Part shown: one piece after another, positions 1 to 9,074 of the stretch | How positions within the stretch are numbered: the first letter of the stretch is position 1 | Layout of the letters: every line of letters starts with the position of its first letter | Source of the DNA: PSRI01 sp041484195 | Lineage (GTDB): Bacteria > Bacteroidota > Bacteroidia > Chitinophagales > Chitinophagaceae | Length of the DNA: 64,000 nt | Assembly: GCA_041484195.1 (NCBI GenBank) | Contig: JBGPHC010000004.1 | Location: 139,221-203,220, forward strand | Direction of reading: 5' to 3' | The notes under the pieces: model-generated | The model's input: only the letters and a program-made list of their open reading frames with translations | The model's database searches: none | Told to the model about the DNA's origin: nothing | Program-made: the position numbers and the translations under genes

Positions 1-100
1 TTACATAGGATGCATAATCCAGGAACCAGGTCTTGTATTGGCCGGATAAGCCGGTTTCATTATCAGAAAAATCAACATTCTTATTTTTGGCTGCACTCAT
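1..100 (-). CDS. parC: DNA topoisomerase IV subunit A, N-terminal fragment
   Basis: Only the first 33 codons lie in the window; the gene runs off the left edge. The reverse strand reads MSAAKNKNVDFSDNE and then YKTWFLDYASYV, the stretch that opens type IIA topoisomerase A subunits just before the conserved ILERA-type segment. The A subunit holds the DNA-cleaving tyrosine, which is outside this window. It is the last gene of a leftward group parE, DUF1835 gene, parC, with 24 bases between the DUF1835 stop and this start. The parE context favours topoisomerase IV (chromosome decatenation) over gyrase. Confidence 0.85.
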   Translation of the reverse strand, partial: MSAAKNKNVDFSDNETGLSGQYKTWFLDYASYV

Positions 101-124
101 ATACTTCCTGTATCAATAGCATAT

Positions 125-955
125 TCAATTTATTCCGGCAATGGCTTCCGCCTTAGATTTGAGTTCAAAATCTTTCATCCCCTTCAATTCGCCCTGAACA
201 TCATATCCGCCTTCTGCCACAAGTTTTTTCAATCGCCATAACAGAAAGGCATCGCCTGTTGTGTGTTTATTCCGGCCCAGGAATTGATGGATCAGCCTGC
301 CGGCTTTCTGCCAGTCAACCGTAATGAATTTCCTGAGATCATTATCGTAAAAATCATAGTCGTATTGTTGCAGTTTTTTGCCACCTTCCAGCACCCGCAC
401 TCCCTTATTTTCCTGCTGCAGCCTGTTCCATTCATCCGGGTCCACTTCAAATTCGGCCGGGGAAATAGGCCTTGCCAACTTTTTAGCCTTGATAAATTCT
501 CTGGGCGGAATCATGGATAACCATTCCGGATAAAAAATATGTCCCTTTTCATTTATGAAAGGCAAATTATTCAGGTACAAGATGAAAATCCTTCCCTGAA
601 AATCCCTGAACTGACTCATGATCCAGTAATAACCACTCACGTCATGCTTGTTCTGGGCAGCCCAGATCCAGATAATTTCGCCGGGATCGGTTTGCAATGA
701 TGCTCTCAGCCTTGCGACCAATGCCGGGTCATCCACGGAACCATCATCTACCTTACCTTCATATTCGCCACCGGCCAATACCTCCCTCCACCATTGTTTT
801 CTTGCTTCGATTCCTTCCTCTTCATAAATATTCAGGATGGGGCCCACAGCGAATTCATCCTTCACCTGCATTACTTCTCCCCCTAAACCGGGATCCAATT
901 CAATCGCTTTCTGAAGAACATCCACATCGGATGCATTGAACACAATATGTATCAT
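125..955 (-). CDS. DUF1835 domain-containing protein between parE and parC
   Basis: A 276-residue protein of unknown function. It starts MIHIVFNASDVDVLQKAIE and continues with the DUF1835 pattern: a Rossmann-like beginning, then VGPILNIYEEEGIEARKQWW. The second half (about residues 150-265) resembles the DUF3658 domain that often follows DUF1835. There is no signal peptide or membrane segment, so it is probably cytoplasmic. It lies 26 bases after parE and 24 before parC, so it is probably co-transcribed with topoisomerase IV. I recall this gene in the same position in other Bacteroidota, but no function can be read from the sequence. Confidence 0.85.
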   Translation of the reverse strand: MIHIVFNASDVDVLQKAIELDPGLGGEVMQVKDEFAVGPILNIYEEEGIEARKQWWREVLAGGEYEGKVDDGSVDDPALVARLRASLQTDPGEIIWIWAAQNKHDVSGYYWIMSQFRDFQGRIFILYLNNLPFINEKGHIFYPEWLSMIPPREFIKAKKLARPISPAEFEVDPDEWNRLQQENKGVRVLEGGKKLQQYDYDFYDNDLRKFITVDWQKAGRLIHQFLGRNKHTTGDAFLLWRLKKLVAEGGYDVQGELKGMKDFELKSKAEAIAGIN

Positions 956-981
956 CGACTGCTCTCTGTTTTATTTTGAAT

Positions 982-2880
982 TCATTCTTCAGGCCTTTTT
1001 TCAATAAGGTCCAATTCCACTTTCAAATTTCCAATAATAAAATCCTGTCTTTCCTGCGTATTCTTGCCCATATAATATTCCAGCAATTGCTGAATATGCG
1101 TTTCAGGCATCACGGTCACGGGCTGTTTGCGGATATCACTCCCGATAAAAGCAGCAAATTCATCTGGCGAAATTTCACCCAGCCCTTTGAATCTTGTGAT
1201 CTCGGGTTTGGGGCCTAATTTTTTAACCGCTTGTTTTTTCTCTGATTCGTCGTAACAATAAATGGTCTCCTGTTTGTTGCGCACGCGAAACAAAGGAGTC
1301 TCCAATATATAGACATGGTTGTTCTTCACCAGGTCGGGAAAGAACTGCAGGAAGAAAGTCATGAGCAATAGCCTTATATGCATCCCATCCACGTCGGCAT
1401 CCGTTGCAATTACAATATTATTATAGCGCAGGCCCTCAATTCCCTCTTCTATATTCAGCGCGTGTTGCAGGAGGTTGAATTCTTCGTTCTCATAAACCAC
1501 TTTTTTGGTGAGGCCAAAGCAATTCAAAGGTTTGCCCCGAAGACTGAATACGGCCTGTGTTTCCACGTTTCTCGCCTTGGTAATGGAACCGCTGGCAGAA
1601 TCCCCTTCGGTAATGAATATGGTACTTTCCAATGTCTTCGCAATGAATTCTTCCCTGCCCTTGGAGGGTGGTTCGTCATTGAGGTGGATGCGGCAGTCCC
1701 TCAACTTTCGATTGTGCAGGTTGGCTTTTTTGGCCCTTTCATTGGCAAGTTTCTTGATCCCTGCCAATTCTTTTCTCTCTCTTTCACTTTGTTCTATCCG
1801 CTTTTTCAGGCCTTCTGCCGTAGCGGGCGTTTTATGCAGAAAATTATCCAGCTCCTTTGCCAGGAATTCATACACGAAGTTTTTCATACTGGGTCCGCCT
1901 TCGAACATGGATTGTGAACCCAGTTTGGTTTTGGTCTGACTCTCAAACACCGGCTCCACTACCCGCACTGCCAATGCGGCCACGATACCCTGGCGGATAT
2001 CCACGAAATCATAATCTTTCTTATAAAAATCGCGCACCACTTTTACAAATGCTTCCCGGAAAGCCTGTTGGTGTGTGCCACCCTGAGTTGTAAACTGGCC
2101 ATTCACAAAGCTGAAGATCTCCTCACCATATTCATTATTATGTGTGATAGCCACTTCGATGTCCTCTCCTTTCAGGTGGATGATCTCGTAACAAATCTCA
2201 TCCTGGTTGGTCTTGCGTTGCAACAGGTCCAGCAGACCATTCTTACTCACATATTTTTTGCCATTGAAACTTATGACCAATCCTGCATTGAGAAAACAAT
2301 AATTCCAAAGAAGGTTGTCAATATATTCCTGCTGGAAATGGAAATTGCGGAATACGGTGCCATCCGGTATGAATGTCACGAGTGTGCCATTGGATTCGGC
2401 GGTTTTGGATTCTTTGTGTTCCTTTGAAAGAACACCGCGCTCAAATTCCGCCGACTTTTGCTTGCCGTCCCTGACCGCGGTCACCTTGAAATACTGGCTA
2501 AGTGCGTTTACGGCCTTAGTACCCACCCCATTCAATCCCACAGATTTCTGAAATGCCTTACTGTCATATTTGGCGCCCGTATTGATCTTGCTCACCACGT
2601 CAACCACTTTCCCCAGGGGAATCCCACGACCATAGTCACGGACGTTAACCGTTTTGCCTTCCACCAGGATATCAATCTGTTTTCCATAGCCCATGGTATA
2701 TTCGTCAACACAGTTGTCCAGAATTTCCTTGAGCAGGACATAGATACCATCATCCGGACTGCTTCCATCACCCAGTTTGCCGATATACATGCCGGGCCGC
2801 AGCCGTATATGTTCCCGCCAGTCCAGCGATTTGATGGATTCTTCGGTGTATTCGAATAAATTCTGTTTGGATTCAGCCAT
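982..2880 (-). CDS. parE: DNA topoisomerase IV subunit B
   Basis: ATPase subunit of topoisomerase IV, which uses ATP to pass one DNA duplex through another and unlink daughter chromosomes. An N-terminal GHKL ATPase (ILDNCVDEY, DYGRGIP, GLNGVGTKAVNAL) is followed by the transducer domain. The TOPRIM domain has its acidic residue in TEGDSASGS and the metal-binding DADVDGMHIR motif. From MAESKQ it is 632 residues, normal for ParE. A start four codons further upstream (2892) is possible but has a less typical N-terminus. It is the first gene of the leftward group with the DUF1835 gene and parC. GyrB is a close relative, but the parC neighbour favours ParE. Confidence 0.93.
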   Translation of the reverse strand: MAESKQNLFEYTEESIKSLDWREHIRLRPGMYIGKLGDGSSPDDGIYVLLKEILDNCVDEYTMGYGKQIDILVEGKTVNVRDYGRGIPLGKVVDVVSKINTGAKYDSKAFQKSVGLNGVGTKAVNALSQYFKVTAVRDGKQKSAEFERGVLSKEHKESKTAESNGTLVTFIPDGTVFRNFHFQQEYIDNLLWNYCFLNAGLVISFNGKKYVSKNGLLDLLQRKTNQDEICYEIIHLKGEDIEVAITHNNEYGEEIFSFVNGQFTTQGGTHQQAFREAFVKVVRDFYKKDYDFVDIRQGIVAALAVRVVEPVFESQTKTKLGSQSMFEGGPSMKNFVYEFLAKELDNFLHKTPATAEGLKKRIEQSERERKELAGIKKLANERAKKANLHNRKLRDCRIHLNDEPPSKGREEFIAKTLESTIFITEGDSASGSITKARNVETQAVFSLRGKPLNCFGLTKKVVYENEEFNLLQHALNIEEGIEGLRYNNIVIATDADVDGMHIRLLLMTFFLQFFPDLVKNNHVYILETPLFRVRNKQETIYCYDESEKKQAVKKLGPKPEITRFKGLGEISPDEFAAFIGSDIRKQPVTVMPETHIQQLLEYYMGKNTQERQDFIIGNLKVELDLIEKRPEE

Positions 2881-3357
2881 ATAAAAAATCATGCTCTATG
2901 CCAGGGACGGATCGAACTGCACCAGTCATAGAATTCAGCAATAATAAGAAAGAATCATAACTAAATACGGGTATCCGCCAGCAATGATGCTGAAGAGTGC
3001 CTGTAAGCAAGGTTGCTAACTAATTTAGTATTTCCGATGTGCCGCAAATATAATCAAACAGTGTCAGAGAAGCCGGAAGAGAATTATGCACGGGTGTGAA
3101 TAAAATCCAATTCTGTTATTTTGTTGACGGAATTGAAGAACTAATCCTAATGCGTTCATCCGATATACTTAATAGTTTATGGCATGGCAAAGAAGGTTTA
3201 TGAAAGAATTCATTTTCAATTTTCATCGACATAGTTTTTTTATCATGCCTGATGCCTGTCTGTTCGCTTGTTGAAAAACCCGATATGAAGCTCGAATTCC
3301 CCTGATGACCGACGCGGAAATTTTGGCGCTTTGGGATTTTGTCACCAAATTAGTGAT
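2881..3357. other. Divergent intergenic region with a parE -7 element
   Basis: This 477-base stretch separates parE (leftward) from the hydrolase (rightward). CAAATATA at 3045-3052 is a perfect reverse-strand TANNTTTG element. If used, it gives parE a leader of about 160 bases. No matching TTTG is seen at -33. The short open frames here overlap the hydrolase start on the wrong strand and look spurious. I see no RNA gene. Confidence 0.4.
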
Positions 3358-4785
3358 ATGAAAAAGGCAATGACAGGAATAATCCTGGCCATTTTTGCAT
3401 TGTGCAGCGGGCAGGCTTTCGCGCAGCATTCTATCAATGGTATTTGGGAAGGCAGGCTCAAACTGGATATTGAACTAAGGCTCGTATTTCATTTCAGTAC
3501 TGATTCCAATGGTAAATGGACTGCTGTTCTCAATAGTCCGGATCAGAGTCCAAAAGACATTGCCTGTTCCGGCGTGTCAATCTATGGCGATAGCATTCGG
3601 GTAGATGTTGCTTCTGTTGGCGGGCATTACCTGGGGAAGATTTTCAATGACAGCCTTATTACTGGCGCCTGGTCCCAGGGAGGCAATTTTCAGCTTGACC
3701 TGCATAAAGTTGATAAGGTAAGTGAGCTGCTGAGGCCACAGACTCCCAAGCCACCGTTTTCATACCGCAGTGAAGAAGTTGAATATGACAATGCAGGAAA
3801 AACTATTCATTACGGTGCAACCATTACGACCCCTCCTGGTAAAGGACCATTCCCGGCCCTCGTCATGATCACCGGCTCGGGTCAGCAAGACCGGAATGAA
3901 GAGATATCGGGTCATCAGCCCTTCGCCGTGATTGCCGACTGGCTCACCCGTCATGGATATATCGTGTTGAGAGCAGATGACAGGGGCATTGGGAAGTCAA
4001 CCGGAGATTTTTCCAAATCCACATCCGAAGACTTTGAAAAAGATGTGGAAGTGCACCTGGACTACCTGGGGACCAGGAAAGAAGTTGATAGAAAAAAAAT
4101 AGGATTGATCGGACATAGCGAAGGTGGAATGGTCGCACCCATGGTGGCAGTCCGCCGCAGCGACGTCAGCTTCATAGTACTACTCGCGGGCCCGGGTGTG
4201 AAGATCTTCCAGCTTATGGAGGATCAAACCGCCGCCGTATTGAAATCCGCGGGGATCATTCAATCAGCCATAGACGATTACAGACTGCTTTACCACAAAT
4301 TGCTGCCTGCCGTGGTAAACGCGGAAAATAAAAAAATAGCACTCGAAAATTTACAGGCGATTGCTAGCGATTGGCAAAAGAATACCAAAGCGGTTGTAGT
4401 GAGAGCTACCACTGGCATCACGAATGATAGCACCAGGAATGTATTCGTTGAAACCATGGTGAATATCCTCTATACTCCCTGGTTCATATACTTCCTGAAA
4501 TATGATCCTGCCCCCGTTGTGGAACAATTAAGCTGCAAGGTGCTGGCATTGAACGGAGAAAAAGATATCCAGGTTCTGGCGAAACCAAATTTGGCCGGAC
4601 TCGAATCGGCCCTGAAAAAAAGTAAGTCGAAGTCATATCAAACCAAAGAGATCCCGGGTCTGAATCACCTATTCCAGCATTGCAAATCCTGCAGCGTGGC
4701 AGAATATGGTAAATTGCAGGAAACTTTCTCGCCCGAAGTGTTGGACCTGATCACGCAATGGCTGAATAAGGAAGTGAAGAAATAA
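3358..4785 (+). CDS. Secreted alpha/beta hydrolase (esterase/peptidase-like)
   Basis: About 475 residues. A Sec signal peptide (MKKAMTGIILAIFALCSGQAFAQ region) leads into a beta-rich domain of about 110 residues (INGIWEGRLKL, ITGAWSQGG) and then an alpha/beta hydrolase domain. Likely triad: Ser254 in GHSEGG, Asp403 in NGEKDIQV and His437 in GLNHL. The oxyanion region is MITGSGQQDRNE. The start at 3358 is preferred over one nine codons upstream because it begins the signal peptide. This arrangement is common in Bacteroidota periplasmic hydrolases related to acylaminoacyl peptidases and esterases. The substrate cannot be read. It converges on the MgtC gene 12 bases away. Confidence 0.85.
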   Translation: MKKAMTGIILAIFALCSGQAFAQHSINGIWEGRLKLDIELRLVFHFSTDSNGKWTAVLNSPDQSPKDIACSGVSIYGDSIRVDVASVGGHYLGKIFNDSLITGAWSQGGNFQLDLHKVDKVSELLRPQTPKPPFSYRSEEVEYDNAGKTIHYGATITTPPGKGPFPALVMITGSGQQDRNEEISGHQPFAVIADWLTRHGYIVLRADDRGIGKSTGDFSKSTSEDFEKDVEVHLDYLGTRKEVDRKKIGLIGHSEGGMVAPMVAVRRSDVSFIVLLAGPGVKIFQLMEDQTAAVLKSAGIIQSAIDDYRLLYHKLLPAVVNAENKKIALENLQAIASDWQKNTKAVVVRATTGITNDSTRNVFVETMVNILYTPWFIYFLKYDPAPVVEQLSCKVLALNGEKDIQVLAKPNLAGLESALKKSKSKSYQTKEIPGLNHLFQHCKSCSVAEYGKLQETFSPEVLDLITQWLNKEVKK

Positions 4786-4797
4786 GAGTCATGACTG

Positions 4798-5436
4798 TTA
4801 AAAAATAAATTCTTTCACGGTTTCATCCAGCAAAATATCTCTGACGCATGCCCGATGATTGGATTCCGAGCCCTGAACCAGCCATTCGCCGGTAATCATA
4901 TCACCTGACTTGATTTGCCTGCTTCGTTTATGTTTCAGGTGATGCTGCCTGAAAAGGTCTTCGTATCTGTGAAGCGTGGTATTCTCAAACAGACAAACGA
5001 TACGGTATATACGGATCTGATTGCGCCTCTCGATGAGATCTTCGATCTTTGTGAATATTAATAGTATCACCAGCACCATGATGCAGGCAATAATCGCCAG
5101 ATCTTTCTTACCCGCCCCGATAGCCATACCCAACGCCGCCGATACCCAAATAGTTGCTGCTGTAGTAATTCCATTCACCCTGCTGTCTGCCGCCTTGAAT
5201 ATCACCCCCGCCCCAAGAAATCCGATTCCCACCACAATATTGGATGCTATCCTGTCCGCCGTGCTGTTTCCACCAAAATCAAGGGAGACCATTGTAAACA
5301 GGGTGGCTCCCATACTGATCAACATCATGGTGCGAAATCCGGCGGACTTACTTCGGAATTCTCTTTCTGCCCCGATGATGCCACCCACGAGCATGGACAA
5401 AAGCAATTTTTCCAAAAGTTCCGATGGGATCTGCAT
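4798..5436 (-). CDS. MgtC/SapB family membrane protein
   Basis: A 212-residue inner-membrane protein. The N-terminal part has four or five hydrophobic segments with the family signature VGGIIGAEREFRSKSAGFRT, then GIGFLGAGVIFK and GITTAATIWVSAALGMAIG. The last 80 residues form a soluble C-terminal domain (RIYRIVCLFENTTLH onward). MgtC proteins in pathogens help growth at low magnesium and modulate the F-type ATP synthase. Most environmental SapB-type relatives have no proven role. It is a single gene, convergent with the upstream hydrolase. No magnesium-sensing leader is visible. Confidence 0.88.
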   Translation of the reverse strand: MQIPSELLEKLLLSMLVGGIIGAEREFRSKSAGFRTMMLISMGATLFTMVSLDFGGNSTADRIASNIVVGIGFLGAGVIFKAADSRVNGITTAATIWVSAALGMAIGAGKKDLAIIACIMVLVILLIFTKIEDLIERRNQIRIYRIVCLFENTTLHRYEDLFRQHHLKHKRSRQIKSGDMITGEWLVQGSESNHRACVRDILLDETVKEFIF

Positions 5437-5596
5437 GTCTCTTTTTATTAAATATACATATTAGTTTTTGCTAAGAAGCCCTGATTAAAATCATCATCAG
5501 GCAAAATTAATTTTCTTGTCCTTCTTCATATTTTTTTCATTAAAATTGTTCCACAAGATTCCACCCTGATGCTCAATTATCCTTTATTTTTATGCG

Positions 5597-7255
5597 ATGC
5601 AAATAAAGCTCAGAGATATTCTATTTTTTCTCGTTTTCACAATTCTGTGCTGTCCTTCCAACGCGAAAGCCCAGGCTTTACAATCCCGAACTTATTACCT
5701 GAGCCCATCGGGTGATGATCGGGCAAATGGAAAGAGCCCGTTAAGCGCCTGGCACACACTTGACAGAATAAATCAACAACAGTTCAATCCCGGTGACAGC
5801 ATCTTGCTTGAAGGCGGAAAAACATTTGCCGGATTCATCACGCTGGACAGCCTTGACAGTGGATCAACCGGTAAGCCAGTGGTTATCTCATCTTTTGGAA
5901 AAGGAATGGCCCTGATTGAGGCGGGAAATGGCAATGGGATCTATGGGTATAACTGTTCCTTTATCAGCATTTCAAAAATTCAGGTAAAAGGCAGAGGGGT
6001 AGATGAGAATAAAGGCAGCGGCATATTTTTTTATTCTAACCGCCAGGATATACAATGCCGCCAGATCCGGATTCACCAATGCATTGCAGAGGGATTTAAC
6101 CAATATGGCATATTAATCGGTTGTGCCGAAGGGGAGGACATTAAAGGATTTGACCAGGTGAGAATTACACATTGCACCGCCCGCCACAATGGCGAAGCGG
6201 GAATTGGTTCCTATGGCGGGCAAACAAAATTCCACCATACGAATTTTTATGTAGGCGATTGCAAAGTTTATGAGAACAAGGGGATTCCCACCAAAACAGA
6301 GAATCACAGTGGGAACGGCATCGTTATGGGAGGAGTTGAAAATCTCCTGATAGAACATTGTGAAGCCTTTGAAAACGGGGCCCTGAATCGCTGTACTGGT
6401 GGCGGACCCGTAGGGATCTGGGTCTGGCTCTGTAAAAAAGCGGTTATCCAATACTGTGAATCGCACCACAACCATGCCGGCCTCACCAAGGACGGAGGAG
6501 GATTTGATATTGACGGCGGATCTTCCGATTGCGTGATACAATACAATTATTCTCACGACAATGAAGGAGCGGGTTACCTCCTCGCGGAATATGGAGCGAT
6601 ACTGCCCTTTGTGAATGACACGATCCGATTCAATATCAGCCAGAACGATGGAAGGAAAAACGGTTATGGGGCTATTACCATCTGGGGAGTGGACAAAAAT
6701 TATAGAGTGAGAAATTCAGCCATCTACAATAATACCATCTTCGTTAGCGGCGAGCGCCTGGTGAAAGGTATTCCCGCAGGGGTCTATCTCATGGGAACCA
6801 ACCTGGAAACGGTCGTCATCGCCAACAATATCATCAGTACTTCAGGCGGAGCGGCACTCATCAAAGCAGATGAGAATGTTGACAGCAATGCCGTGAGATT
6901 TATTTCCAATAATTATTATTCTCACAATAACAATACTGTCTTCAACTGGGCAAGCCGTTCCTATCATTCACTGGAAAGCTGGCGATCAGATGCAGAGGGA
7001 CAGGAAATTTTTAGAGGAAAACTATTGGGGACAAGCCTGGATCCGCAATTTCTCGGAGCCGGCTCAGGAAAGACCATTGGGAATACGAGACTGATAGCAA
7101 ATCAACTAAATGCCTACCTGCTACACAAGTCTTCGCCTATGCGGCATAGTGGTATAGACCTGCGGCTTCTGAATATTTTCCGTGGGAAATATGATTTTTA
7201 CGGCAGGAGGATTGACAATAGTTGGCCACCATTCACGGGTGCATCTGCCTATTGA
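5597..7255 (+). CDS. Secreted right-handed parallel beta-helix protein
   Basis: 552 residues with a signal peptide (hydrophobic LFFLVFTILCC, cleavage near AKAQA). The mature start has TYYLSPSGDDRANGKSP and then GDSILLEGGKTF, the usual opening of DUF1565/pectate-lyase-like beta-helix proteins. The body is a run of short strands with N- and G-rich turns (HNGEAGIGSYGG, GNGIVMGG, HDNEGAGYLL). Such folds are found in polysaccharide lyases and glycoside hydrolases, so a carbohydrate-active or surface role is likely; no catalytic site can be assigned. There is no T9SS C-terminal domain. Its stop overlaps the convergent nagB-like gene by 7 bases. Confidence 0.82.
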   Translation: MQIKLRDILFFLVFTILCCPSNAKAQALQSRTYYLSPSGDDRANGKSPLSAWHTLDRINQQQFNPGDSILLEGGKTFAGFITLDSLDSGSTGKPVVISSFGKGMALIEAGNGNGIYGYNCSFISISKIQVKGRGVDENKGSGIFFYSNRQDIQCRQIRIHQCIAEGFNQYGILIGCAEGEDIKGFDQVRITHCTARHNGEAGIGSYGGQTKFHHTNFYVGDCKVYENKGIPTKTENHSGNGIVMGGVENLLIEHCEAFENGALNRCTGGGPVGIWVWLCKKAVIQYCESHHNHAGLTKDGGGFDIDGGSSDCVIQYNYSHDNEGAGYLLAEYGAILPFVNDTIRFNISQNDGRKNGYGAITIWGVDKNYRVRNSAIYNNTIFVSGERLVKGIPAGVYLMGTNLETVVIANNIISTSGGAALIKADENVDSNAVRFISNNYYSHNNNTVFNWASRSYHSLESWRSDAEGQEIFRGKLLGTSLDPQFLGAGSGKTIGNTRLIANQLNAYLLHKSSPMRHSGIDLRLLNIFRGKYDFYGRRIDNSWPPFTGASAY

Positions 7256-7989
7256 GCAATCTGAGGCTTCAGCAGGCTGGTTGCCGTTTTTTCTGTAAAC
7301 AAATAGCAGTTCTTATGCTTTTGCAGGAGGCTCCCCGGTACCCTATTGTCTGGTTCTCCTTCAACCACCTGTTTCAGGATTTCCGCCTTATGCCCTCCAT
7401 TTACAAGGAGAAGAACCGTCTTCGCCTTCATGATCGAGGCCAGTCCCAGCGTGATACCCTTGCTCAGTTCGGTTGATGTTGAAAAATATTTCTGACCCAC
7501 TTTCCGCGTGCTTTCTGCCAATTCCGTCACATGCACCCATTGGCCTTCGTCGCTGCCTGGTTCATTCAGTCCCAAATGACCATTGCTGCCCAGACCCAGT
7601 ATGGCCACATCAATCCCTCCATGGACGTCAATAAATGAATTCACTCTCTTGCATTCCATTGAAAGGTCCCCGGCCCTTCCGTCGAATAGACAGATTTTTT
7701 CCTCTGGAATCTCTAAGGGGTTCAGGACTTCATGCTCCAGGTAATATCCACAACTTCCCGGATCTTCCCTATTCATTCCCACCCATTCATCCAGACCCAC
7801 AAAATTCCAATTCCTGATGGCCTCATTTCCTTTTCGTTGGATCCGTATAAGCCTCTTGTAAAGGCCCGTGGGTGTATCCCCGGAGGCCAGGCAAATCAGC
7901 GGATCCTTTGCAATTTCCATTTTCTCAAGGATCTTATTTGCGGCCAGGGCCGACATCTCTTCATAAGAATCAGCAATTATGATTTTCAT
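7249..7989 (-). CDS. nagB: Glucosamine-6-phosphate deaminase (NagB-like)
   Basis: 246 residues of the NagB/SugarP-isomerase family. Family motifs: phosphate-binding LASGDTPTGLYKRL, catalytic-loop FVGLDEWVGM, and GLGSNGHLGLNEPG. NagB converts glucosamine-6-phosphate to fructose-6-phosphate and ammonia in amino-sugar breakdown. The length fits short NagB forms without the allosteric C-terminus of E. coli NagB. There are no nag genes beside it, so galactosamine-6-phosphate as substrate, or a 6-phosphogluconolactonase-like role, is not excluded. A reverse-strand -7 element (CAAAGCTA, 8018-8025) lies about 30 bases upstream of the start. The gene is convergent with, and overlaps by 7 bases, the beta-helix gene. 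Confidence 0.8.
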   Translation of the reverse strand: MKIIIADSYEEMSALAANKILEKMEIAKDPLICLASGDTPTGLYKRLIRIQRKGNEAIRNWNFVGLDEWVGMNREDPGSCGYYLEHEVLNPLEIPEEKICLFDGRAGDLSMECKRVNSFIDVHGGIDVAILGLGSNGHLGLNEPGSDEGQWVHVTELAESTRKVGQKYFSTSTELSKGITLGLASIMKAKTVLLLVNGGHKAEILKQVVEGEPDNRVPGSLLQKHKNCYLFTEKTATSLLKPQIAQ

Positions 7990-8127
7990 ATACAGGAATT
8001 AATTGGTGAACTTGCCTCAAAGCTAATATATTATAGTTTTGATCCCGATGATCTGGAAATATTTATAGGAATTGCCTTTGCCAGGCGTTTGGTTTTGAAA
8101 ATATTCATAAGCCATAAAATAATTAAA

Positions 8128-8430
8128 ATGCTGCGCCATGTAGTCCTGTTCAAATTCAAAGCGGAAGCCGGGCCCGGCCAGGTGACTGAGATCGAAGCGT
8201 CTTTTCGTGCTCTCGTGAAGGAGATCAAAGAGATTAGGGATTTTGAATGGGGTACCAATAATAGTCCGGAAGACCTGGCCCAGGGTTTTACACATTGTTT
8301 TGTGCTGAGTTTCGAAAGCGGAATGGACCGCGACTATTATCTGCCCCATCCCGCACACCAGGCTTTCATCAAAAATTTAAAACCCATCCTTGACAAGGCT
8401 TTGGTAATCGACTACGAAGTTCGAAGCTGA
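8128..8430 (+). CDS. Dabb (stress-responsive A/B barrel) family protein
   Basis: A 100-residue protein starting MLRHVVLFKFKAEAGP, with GTNNSPEDLAQGFTHCFVLSF and YLPHPAHQAF, the typical Dabb-domain sequence. These are small dimeric alpha+beta barrels. Most bacterial members have no known substrate; a few relatives are cyclases or stress-induced proteins. The open frame extends further upstream, but the conserved domain begins at 8128, so that start is chosen. It is divergent from the nagB-like gene and convergent with DinB. Confidence 0.85.
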   Translation: MLRHVVLFKFKAEAGPGQVTEIEASFRALVKEIKEIRDFEWGTNNSPEDLAQGFTHCFVLSFESGMDRDYYLPHPAHQAFIKNLKPILDKALVIDYEVRS

Positions 8431-8494
8431 GCCGTCCACCAGTTGGACAGTTTCCATTCACCTGGCATACATTTACTACGGGTATGCATGGCAT

Positions 8495-8956
8495 TTAGTG
8501 CGCATATTTGCTCAACAGAACGATCTGACCTAAATGGTATCCATCGTGTTGGATGACCCCGTGAATCAATTCATAAAAAGGATATTCCTGTCCCGGAACT
8601 ATTTCCAAGAGGCGGTTTTCCGGAAAATCATGAATAGCGGCGCGCAGCATTTGATAAGACTCCTGCAACTCATTCAAAGTCTGTTTCCAGGCGGCAGGGC
8701 CCTTGTCCTCCGGCAATGACAAATCGGGATAAGGCAATGGCTCTTTCAGTCCCTGGATTCTCAGCACCACGGTTTTCCTCCAATAGATGATATGATTCAC
8801 GAGTTGCCAGATGCAATTGCTTTTCCCATCCACTCTCCGCAGCGCCTGCGCCGGTTCAATGGATTTCAGTATATCGTCCATATTCATTCCTACCCAGTAA
8901 TTTCCATGCTGCAGGTCATCCAGCAGTCGCAGCATTCTGTTTTTTTCTGTTCCCAT
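8495..8956 (-). CDS. DinB family protein (putative metal-dependent four-helix protein)
   Basis: 153 residues with the DinB/YfiT-like four-helix layout: an N-terminal helix, WQLVNHIIYWRKTV carrying the first histidine, and the C-terminal VIQHDGYHLGQIVLL with the other two. The histidine triad usually binds a divalent metal. Members include thiol S-transferases such as bacillithiol transferase and many uncharacterised stress-linked proteins; the substrate is unknown here. It is transcribed divergently from the acyl-CoA carboxylase gene with about 120 bases between the starts. Confidence 0.85.
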   Translation of the reverse strand: MGTEKNRMLRLLDDLQHGNYWVGMNMDDILKSIEPAQALRRVDGKSNCIWQLVNHIIYWRKTVVLRIQGLKEPLPYPDLSLPEDKGPAAWKQTLNELQESYQMLRAAIHDFPENRLLEIVPGQEYPFYELIHGVIQHDGYHLGQIVLLSKYAH

Positions 8957-9074
8957 GTTTACAATTTACAACTAAATTGTGTTGAATTTGCGCATGACCA
9001 AACGAAGCCCATTGAAGAATTCATACAGAAACATGGGTGGCAAACAGATCCTGACAAACAAAGAATTTTATTTC

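Noticed and set aside
3223..3429. A 68-codon leftward gene before the hydrolase
   Set aside because: It overlaps the hydrolase signal-peptide coding region on the other strand with no similarity of its own.
4798..5436. A joint magnesium operon of mgtC with mgtA
   Set aside because: The two genes lie 45 kb apart and share no visible leader or promoter.
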